DNA of 64,000 bases from CAIWMF01 sp964402065 (lineage in GTDB: Bacteria > Verrucomicrobiota > Verrucomicrobiia > Chthoniobacterales > UBA6821), in the NCBI GenBank assembly GCA_964402065.1, contig CAYOAN010000003.1, positions 124,001 to 188,000 of the forward strand. The letters run 5' to 3'. The notes beneath the pieces are model-generated. The model ran no database searches, was not told the origin of the DNA, and saw only the letters and a list, made by a program, of their open reading frames with translations. A program made the translations under genes and the position numbers. Below are positions 58,540 to 64,000 of this stretch, one piece after another. Position 1 is the stretch's first letter; each line of letters starts with the position of its first letter.

Positions 58540-58851
58540 ATGAATATTGCAAAAATGATGCAGGCAGCTTCTGCTGCTCAAAAAAAAATGTCGAAGATCC
58601 AAGAAGAGCTGGCTCAACAAAAAGTGGAGGCAACTTCTGGCGGTGGACGCGTGACAGTTACGGCAACAGGAACTGGTGATATTTTATCACTCAAAATTGC
58701 ACCCGAAGTTGTTTCGCCTGATGACGTAGAAATGTTAGAAGACTTAATCCTCAGCGCTGTGCGTCAAGCCATGGCTGATGCTAAAAAATTAAGTGAATCA
58801 GAAATGGGCAAGTTGACTGCAGGATTAAATATCCCTGGCTTGCCTTTTTAA
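58540..58851 (+). CDS. ybaB: Nucleoid-associated protein YbaB/EbfC
   Basis: A 103-residue DNA-binding dimer that often travels with dnaX and recR. 'MNIAKMMQAASAAQKKMSKI', 'VEATSGGGRVTVTATGTGDI' and 'LEDLILSAVRQAMADAKKLS' match. Its 3' end overlaps the convergent glycosyltransferase gene by 27 bp. recR is missing. Confidence 0.94.
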   Translation: MNIAKMMQAASAAQKKMSKIQEELAQQKVEATSGGGRVTVTATGTGDILSLKIAPEVVSPDDVEMLEDLILSAVRQAMADAKKLSESEMGKLTAGLNIPGLPF

Positions 58852-59817
58852 TAGCCATTGCTCGCAGTATTCTTCCAAACATTCAGCAAAGAGGAATGGA
58901 GGAAAATATTGCAGCCATGCTGACATTCGAGAATGCCAAAAAGGAGCATAAAGAATTTTTCCTTCTTGGTTAAAAAGTGCCGCCAAATAGCTGAAAGAAG
59001 ATTTACTCATGATGAAAAAATCTGCAGTAGCTAAAGCTTCCAACGTTTGGATTGGATCCTTGTTGATGTGCTGCTGCAAATGAGGAATCACTTCAAAGTC
59101 AGAAACACCATATTGCTGCGGCGTAATTAACGTTGCTTTTTTTAGACGAAACTTTTCGATTCTATTTTTGACGCCATGATGATCAGGTGTAACAAAAAAT
59201 GGTTTTCTGGGCATCTCTGTATGCAACTCGCAAACAAACGCGATATTTAGTTTGTTTAAGACCTGAACTGCTTGCATTGCCGCATCAATGTAATATTGAT
59301 TTGGCAAGAGTCGCTCTTCGTGCCCAACAACTAAGTCCCCCCATCGCACATGAATTGCAATTCTGAACGTGGAAGAACAAATTTTTTTGAAAGGAGAAAA
59401 ATGCCGCACATGGTCAAAAACAGAAGGTCTTGCATCAGCCACCCTCATGGGAGATCCAATTCTTAGCAAAAAAAAAGACGCCGGATTTTGCGCTGCCTTT
59501 TCTATCTCTTCCAACAAATCTTTTTCTTCGATATCAAACTTCGTTGTGACGATCGCATCTAGAGGCACTTTAATGTCAGAATCGAGATGAAATTTTTTGT
59601 TGTACTGATCAACTAACTCCAAATTATCTTCATTCTTTTCCAAAGCAGCGATTCCCTGATATCCGATTTTTTGGATTGGTGAATGGACATAAAAAATATG
59701 ATAAGCCCTCGAAAGGGCATAAATTCCATAGATCCGATGAAGCTGTGACCCTGCTCCATCGCACAAAACATCATTCGCATAGGTCAATGCGATATTAGTC
59801 AGCCTTTTTTCTTCCAT
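58825..59817 (-). CDS. Fucosyltransferase-like (GT11-like) protein
   Basis: A 330-residue cytoplasmic protein. 'DGAGSQLHRIYGIYALSRAY' resembles the start of alpha-1,2-fucosyltransferases (GxGNQxFxYAxxxALA), 'RIAIHVRWGDLVVG' corresponds to the GDP-fucose motif HxRxGD, and 'ALATADFFIMSKSSFSYLAA' to the C-terminal motif. Sugar donor and acceptor unproven. Overlaps the FeoB-associated peptide gene by 23 nt, an odd partner. Could be another GT-B enzyme. Confidence 0.5.
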   Translation of the reverse strand: MEEKRLTNIALTYANDVLCDGAGSQLHRIYGIYALSRAYHIFYVHSPIQKIGYQGIAALEKNEDNLELVDQYNKKFHLDSDIKVPLDAIVTTKFDIEEKDLLEEIEKAAQNPASFFLLRIGSPMRVADARPSVFDHVRHFSPFKKICSSTFRIAIHVRWGDLVVGHEERLLPNQYYIDAAMQAVQVLNKLNIAFVCELHTEMPRKPFFVTPDHHGVKNRIEKFRLKKATLITPQQYGVSDFEVIPHLQQHINKDPIQTLEALATADFFIMSKSSFSYLAALFNQEGKILYAPFWHSRMSAWLQYFPPFLFAECLEEYCEQWLLKRQARDI

Positions 59818-59962
59818 GCTGAATTTTCAGTTGCGTAGAAGGGCAGCCACACCCACCTCCACACCCTGGCTTCTTACGATTTTTCCACCATCGAAAAATA
59901 AAAGCCACGACAGTGAGCGCAACCAGTGAGAGCACGATGATTGTTTGGAAAGAAGCGTTCAT
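59795..59962 (-). CDS. FeoB-associated Cys-rich membrane protein
   Basis: A 55-residue peptide: one membrane helix (IIVLSLVALTVVAFIF) followed by WWKNRKKPGCGGGCGCPST with three closely spaced Cys, then a basic tail. It fits the FeoB-associated Cys-rich family (PF12669) in size and layout and lies 18 bp behind the feoB stop. Probably helps FeoB in ferrous-iron handling; mechanism unknown. Its end overlaps the next gene. Confidence 0.8.
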   Translation of the reverse strand: MNASFQTIIVLSLVALTVVAFIFRWWKNRKKPGCGGGCGCPSTQLKIQHGRKKAD

Positions 59963-59980
59963 GAAAAATTGTTACCTTTC

Positions 59981-62107
59981 TTATCGAAATCCTAACCACA
60001 AACCTCCTTGATACACAAGAAAGGCTAGAAAATAAGCGGTTCCCGTCATGTAGCAAAATTGGAACAGAGGCCAGCGCAAACTATTGGTCTCACGCCGCAC
60101 TACGGCAAGTGTGCTGATACACTGCATGGAAAAAACAAAAAAGATGAGGAGAGAAAGACAGGTTAGCGCGGTGTAGACAGGCTCTCCGTTCACTCGTGTC
60201 TCATGCAATAATTTTTCACGAAGAGAAGCGCTGTTTTCTTTCACTTCTTTTTCATCACCTTCTACGTGATAAATAATGGCCAACGTACTGATAAAGACTT
60301 CGCGTGCTGCTTGCGCGGCTACGAGGCCAATTCCCATTTTCCAATCAAAACCAAGCGGCGCAATCACAGGTTCTATCAAGTGCCCAAAGCGCCCAGCATA
60401 ACTCTGCTCAAGTTGAGCTGCTTTGTTAGCCCCAACGGAAGAGGATTCCGTTTTTACTTTTGGAAAACTAGATAGAAACCAAAGTAGGATCGAAATTCCC
60501 AAAATAACTGTTCCTGCGCGTTTCAAAAACATGTTCGCCCGAAAAAACATCTGCATGGCAATATGCTTTAGTGCTGGGCAGCGATAGGGAGGAAGCTCCA
60601 TTAAGAAGACAGGCGTCTCTCCACGTAGAAGCGTTGCTTTAAAAAGCCAAGCAAAGGTCAATGCTGCAACCGTTCCTAAAAGGTAGAGTCCCATCATGAG
60701 AAATCCTTTGAACCAAATAGAAACTTCTCCCGATGGAAAAAGCGCGGCAATCATTAAAGCATAAACCGGCAAACGTGCTGAACAACTCATTAATGGCGCC
60801 ACTAAAATCGTCACGAGTCGATCTTTGGAGTTTTCAATCGTTCGTGTTGCCATGATCCCAGGAATGGCACAGGCGTAGGAACTCAACAAAGGAATAAACG
60901 ATTTTCCATGTAACCCTACTTTACTCATGATCCGATCCATGAGGAAAGCAGCACGAGCCATGTATCCGGTGTCTTCGAGCAATCCAATAAAAAAGAACAG
61001 AACCAAAATCTGTGGCAAAAATGTTACCACACCACCAATGCCAGCCACCACGCCATCAACAAGAAGATCTCTCACATCTCCAGCAGGCAAGGCCCCTTTA
61101 ATAACCTCTCCTAAAAGATCAAATCCCTTTTCAATCCAGTCCATAGGATAAGCAGCTACGACAAAAATAGAGATAAACATGAGACTCATGATTCCTAAAA
61201 AACCAACCCATCCCCAAAAAGGATGGGTTAAAATTTCATCGATTCGATGAGTAACAACATCACTTGCAATCGTCTTACGTCCTTGAGATGTTTGGCAAAT
61301 TTTATTGATCTGGTCATAGCGAGCTCCAATAAGCTCTTCACGCCATGTTGGAAGTTCTCGATCAAGCATCGTCCGTTGTGCTAACGCCACCCCTAATGCG
61401 GAACCCATATCGAGTTCTGTTGCAAGGCCCCCAACCTCAGCATCGGGAGTTAATAAAAGAAGTGTTGATTTAACTCGAAGAAGAGAATCAGCTACTGCTT
61501 CACGAAGATAACTTGCTGTTAACATATCAACAGCACGCATGAGGACAGAAGGAAGAGGAAGCGACCAAGTGCTTTTTGCAACCTCAGCACGACTCAGCGC
61601 TAATTTCAAAGGAAACAGCGTTTCACGCCGATGAGCCCGACAAGGAATAACAGGTACGCCTAATTGCTCGGAAAGTTTCTTGGGATCAATAAAGACTCCA
61701 CCTGCTTCCGCTAGGTCTACCATGTTCAATGCAATAATTGTTGGCAGCCCTAGCTCCAATACCTGGGTGATGAAATAAAGGTTTCGTTCTAAGTGGGAAG
61801 CATCAACCACACAAAGAATGCGGTCAGGGCGTGGCGTATCAAGGCGTAATCCGAGTAATACATTACGCGTTACTTGCTCGTCGGGCGCATGAGCACTGAG
61901 ACTATAACTTCCGGGAAGATCAAGAAGTTCAATTTTTTCACCATGTTGCCCAATGAAGCTGCCTGATTTTTTTTCTACAGTCACCCCAGGATAATTACCA
62001 ACTTTTTGCCGCAACCCGGTCAATGCATTAAAAAGCGTTGTCTTGCCGCAATTGGGATTACCAACAACAGCATAACGCCTCGGATGAATAGAAGATGCTT
62101 CTGACAT
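59981..62107 (-). CDS. feoB: Ferrous iron transport protein B
   Basis: Fe(II) importer of the inner membrane with a GTPase domain. 708 residues. G1 'VVGNPNCGKTTLFNALTG', G2/G3 'GNYPGVTVEKKSG' and 'LLDLPGSYSLS', G4 'ALNMVDLAE'; then a helical GDI domain and ~8 membrane helices with the two gate repeats ('GLLEDTGYMARAAFLMDRIM', 'SYACAIPGIMATRTIEN'). The two feoA genes are divergent. Leader carries a heptad array. Confidence 0.97.
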   Translation of the reverse strand: MSEASSIHPRRYAVVGNPNCGKTTLFNALTGLRQKVGNYPGVTVEKKSGSFIGQHGEKIELLDLPGSYSLSAHAPDEQVTRNVLLGLRLDTPRPDRILCVVDASHLERNLYFITQVLELGLPTIIALNMVDLAEAGGVFIDPKKLSEQLGVPVIPCRAHRRETLFPLKLALSRAEVAKSTWSLPLPSVLMRAVDMLTASYLREAVADSLLRVKSTLLLLTPDAEVGGLATELDMGSALGVALAQRTMLDRELPTWREELIGARYDQINKICQTSQGRKTIASDVVTHRIDEILTHPFWGWVGFLGIMSLMFISIFVVAAYPMDWIEKGFDLLGEVIKGALPAGDVRDLLVDGVVAGIGGVVTFLPQILVLFFFIGLLEDTGYMARAAFLMDRIMSKVGLHGKSFIPLLSSYACAIPGIMATRTIENSKDRLVTILVAPLMSCSARLPVYALMIAALFPSGEVSIWFKGFLMMGLYLLGTVAALTFAWLFKATLLRGETPVFLMELPPYRCPALKHIAMQMFFRANMFLKRAGTVILGISILLWFLSSFPKVKTESSSVGANKAAQLEQSYAGRFGHLIEPVIAPLGFDWKMGIGLVAAQAAREVFISTLAIIYHVEGDEKEVKENSASLREKLLHETRVNGEPVYTALTCLSLLIFFVFSMQCISTLAVVRRETNSLRWPLFQFCYMTGTAYFLAFLVYQGGLWLGFR

Positions 62108-62145
62108 GAGTACCAGATTACAGATTGAAAGCAGAAGGCTACAGG
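62108..62145 (-). promoter_or_regulatory. Heptad-array leader of feoB
   Basis: Coding strand: CTGTAGC, CTTCTGC, TTTCAAT, CTGTAAT, CTGGTAC, then TC-ATG: five 7-bp units. I saw no clear Fur box in the 98-bp feoB/feoA gap. Confidence 0.6.
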
Positions 62146-62205
62146 AAAATTTTTTGATCTCCTCTTATTGTTTTCATTCATAGCTGAAACTGCTATCTTC
62201 AACGG

Positions 62206-62451
62206 ATGAGCGGATCATTGTTGAAGCCCCTATCTGAAGCAGAACCGGGCCCAGTTTTGTTAGTTGATCATTTAGATGCAAATGAAAAAGTTTGTCGTCG
62301 GTTACGTGAAGTCGGCTTTTGCGAGAAAGCAGAAATTCAGTTATTAAGTCGTGGCGGTCAAATTATCTGCAATGTTTGTGGCACTCGATTAGCCTTAAGC
62401 CGCGCCTTAGCAGAAAAAATCTGGGTAAAGCAAGAAAAGCCAAAAAATTAA
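62206..62451 (+). CDS. feoA: FeoA domain protein (first copy)
   Basis: 81 residues, SH3-like FeoA. 'VLLVDHLDANEKVCRRLREV', 'GFCEKAEIQLLSRGGQIICN' and 'GTRLALSRALAEKIWV' match. It carries two Cys around 'ICNVCG'. Divergent from feoB and 6 bp before the second feoA. FeoA is thought to regulate FeoB or help form its complex. Confidence 0.88.
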   Translation: MSGSLLKPLSEAEPGPVLLVDHLDANEKVCRRLREVGFCEKAEIQLLSRGGQIICNVCGTRLALSRALAEKIWVKQEKPKN

Positions 62452-62457
62452 GATCTT

Positions 62458-62688
62458 ATGAACTCCTTTCTTGCCGATTTAAAACCAGGCGATCGAGCTA
62501 TCATCCGAGGATTACCACAAGATCAACTTCTGGCAATGCGACTACGAGAAATGGGAATTCTCTCGGGCACTGAAATCACTTATGTCCGTAAGGCACCTCT
62601 TGGAGACCCTTTAGAAATCAAGGTTCGTGGCTATAGTCTCAGCCTGCGATTGAAAGATGCTGCTACGATCCATGTCGAAAAAATTTAA
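62458..62688 (+). CDS. feoA: FeoA domain protein (second copy)
   Basis: 76 residues. 'LADLKPGDRAIIRGLPQDQL', 'LAMRLREMGILSGTEITYVR' and 'APLGDPLEIKVRGYSLSLRL' are a textbook FeoA. Tandem with the first copy but not closely similar to it, so an old duplication or separate roles. Confidence 0.93.
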   Translation: MNSFLADLKPGDRAIIRGLPQDQLLAMRLREMGILSGTEITYVRKAPLGDPLEIKVRGYSLSLRLKDAATIHVEKI

Positions 62689-62717
62689 CACCCTTACTAT
62701 TTTAAAGGTTTTAAATT

Positions 62718-64000
62718 TTATTTTTTCTTAAAACTCAATCTCCCCTGCTCTACTTCGACAAGAACGATATTCCCTTCATGTAAAGTTCCATCAAGAATTT
62801 CCATGCTGAGCGGATCTAAAATTTTCTGTTGAATTACCCGCTTGAGAGGACGTGCTCCGTAGGCAGGATCATACCCTTCTTTAGCCAGGTAGAGCTTTGC
62901 CGCCTCAGAAAGTTCAAGATGGATTTTTTGTTTCTCAAGGCGCTTCATCAAACGCTGTAACTGAATCGCTACAATGTCTCCAATTTCCTTATCAGTAAGA
63001 CGATCAAAAATCACAATCTCATCAATGCGATTTAAAAACTCTGGACGAAAATGTCCACGAAGTGCCTCCATCACACGACGATTCCGCTCCTCTATTTCCA
63101 AATCTTCCATAATCGCCATGCTCCCAATATTACTTGTCATGATGATCACCGTGTTTTTGAAATCAACAGTACGACCTTGCCCATCGGTAATGCGCCCGTC
63201 ATCGAGCACTTGTAAAAGGACATTAAAAACATCGCCGTGTGCTTTTTCAACCTCATCAAAAAGAATCACACTATATGGTTTGCGCCGTACAGCTTCGCTG
63301 AGCTGACCTCCTTCTTCGTAACCAACATAACCAGGAGGAGCTCCAATTAAGCGTGCAACAGTATGTTTTTCCATGTACTCGCTCATATCGAGACGGATGA
63401 TCGCATTCTCATCATCGAAAAGAAATTCAGCGAGCGCTTTTGAAAGCTCTGTTTTTCCAACTCCTGTTGGCCCAAGAAACATAAACGATCCGATCGGCCG
63501 ATTCTCTTCTTGTAAACCAGCACGAGCACGACGAACGGCATTAGCAACAGCCTTAATGGCTTGCTTCTGCCCAACGACACGTTCAAAGAGACGCTCTTCC
63601 ATTTTGATTAATTTTTGTCGTTCTCCTTCCTGCAAGTTAGAAACAGGAATACCAGTCCATACAGAAACGACTTTAGCAATATCCTCTTCTGTCACTTCTT
63701 CCTTGAGCAAGGCTTGTGCTCCACTCTTGGCCATCTTCGCATTATGATCTTCAAGCTGCTTCGTCAACTCAGGAATCTGACCATATTGGATTTCACTCGC
63801 CTTGGCAAAATCACCCTCCCGTTGGGCTTTAGCTAAATCATTTTTCAATTTTTCAATTTCTTCATTCAGCTTTTGAGATTTTCCAATCTCTTCTTTTTCC
63901 TTTTGCCACCTAGCTTTAAGGCCTGATGCCGTTTCCTTAATCGCGGCCAATTCTTTTTCAAGTTTTTCAAGTCGCTCTTTGCTTGCAGCATCTTTCTCTT
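62718..64000 (-). CDS. clpB: ATP-dependent chaperone ClpB, C-terminal part (cut by window edge)
   Basis: The last ~427 residues of the disaggregase ClpB; the frame stays open to 64000, so the start lies outside. The coiled-coil end ('KAQREGDFAKASEIQYGQIP') is followed by NBD2: 'VVGQKQAIKAVANAVRRARA', Walker A 'FLGPTGVGKTELSKALAEFL', Walker B 'VILFDEVEKAH', 'TSNIGS', 'RPEFLNRIDEIVIFDRL' and sensor 2 'GARPLKRVIQ'. Convergent with feoA, 29 bp apart, with only a weak T-rich gap. Confidence 0.96.
   Translation of the reverse strand, partial: EKDAASKERLEKLEKELAAIKETASGLKARWQKEKEEIGKSQKLNEEIEKLKNDLAKAQREGDFAKASEIQYGQIPELTKQLEDHNAKMAKSGAQALLKEEVTEEDIAKVVSVWTGIPVSNLQEGERQKLIKMEERLFERVVGQKQAIKAVANAVRRARAGLQEENRPIGSFMFLGPTGVGKTELSKALAEFLFDDENAIIRLDMSEYMEKHTVARLIGAPPGYVGYEEGGQLSEAVRRKPYSVILFDEVEKAHGDVFNVLLQVLDDGRITDGQGRTVDFKNTVIIMTSNIGSMAIMEDLEIEERNRRVMEALRGHFRPEFLNRIDEIVIFDRLTDKEIGDIVAIQLQRLMKRLEKQKIHLELSEAAKLYLAKEGYDPAYGARPLKRVIQQKILDPLSMEILDGTLHEGNIVLVEVEQGRLSFKKK

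Noticed and set aside
62108..62205. Fur box between feoB and feoA
   Set aside because: No stretch with acceptable match to GATAATGATAATCATTATC; only A/T-rich sequence.

Overview
The window reads as a chromosomal segment of a Verrucomicrobiota-type (PVC) bacterium of moderate, AT-leaning base composition. The strongest taxonomic hint is the exported formylglycine-generating-enzyme-like protein at 4264-6090, whose 'VGDAxNxADxxTGxGAV..YRIG..EVTA' style is familiar from Verrucomicrobiota and Planctomycetes. The K+-independent type membrane pyrophosphatase, FolE2, the CxHCPYV redoxin and a Rpn-type PD-(D/E)XK 'transposase' fit. No rRNA is present, so the placement is inference. Pseudogenes, dispersed palindromic repeats and broken operons suggest a genome under mild erosion, possibly host-associated.

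Layout. 1-3076 (minus): uvrD-like helicase (cut by the left edge), purN, rpmA, rplU and two exported or basic orphans. 3235-3356 (plus): a tRNA-Leu with its own promoter and an unusual AAG anticodon. 3454-13715 (minus): recO, a tandem SUMF1-domain exported protein, a PAP2 phosphatase, a redoxin, ssb, rpsF, pth, rplY, prs, an exported protein and ptsI. 13905-15980: accessory zone with a Rpn nuclease, a heavily decayed DUF6624-type pseudogene and a composite repeat. 15983-34965 (minus): the ribosomal str-S10-spc-alpha superoperon in order rpsL-rpsG-fusA-rpsJ-rplC-rplD-rplW-rplB-rpsS-rplV-rpsC-rplP-rpmC-rpsQ-rplN-rplX-rplE-rpsH-rplF-rplR-rpsE-rplO-secY, then a 2.4 kb eroded gap, then map-rpmJ-rpsM-rpsK-rpsD. 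tuf, rpsN, rpmD, adk, infA, rpoA and rplQ are missing from their usual places.

35477-49376: nfo, recA, cdsA-dxr, a GNAT and a GT4 glycosyltransferase, trxB, a Bcr/CflA-type MFS pump, a DUF971 protein, hppA and lnt. 49394-58851: a large exported orphan, a BsuPI-domain exported protein, acpP, rfbB-rfbD (rhamnose), rsmE, folE2, dnaX and ybaB. 58825-64000: a fucosyltransferase-like protein, a FeoB-associated Cys-rich membrane peptide, feoB, two divergent feoA genes and the C-terminal part of clpB (cut by the right edge).

Three genome-wide signals stand out. (1) At least eight genes (recO, ptsI, rplF, rpsG, nfo, cdsA, rfbB, feoB) have just before the start codon a degenerate 7-bp periodic array of consensus YTRTARY, always in the sense orientation. 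(2) Start codons, even of ribosomal-protein genes, mostly lack a Shine-Dalgarno sequence and are preceded by U/C-rich or A/U-rich leaders. (3) A ~140-bp TA-bounded palindromic element (MITE-like) is scattered in intergenic regions; it supplies the stop codons of nfo, dxr and lnt. A second palindromic family of ~160 bp is also dispersed.
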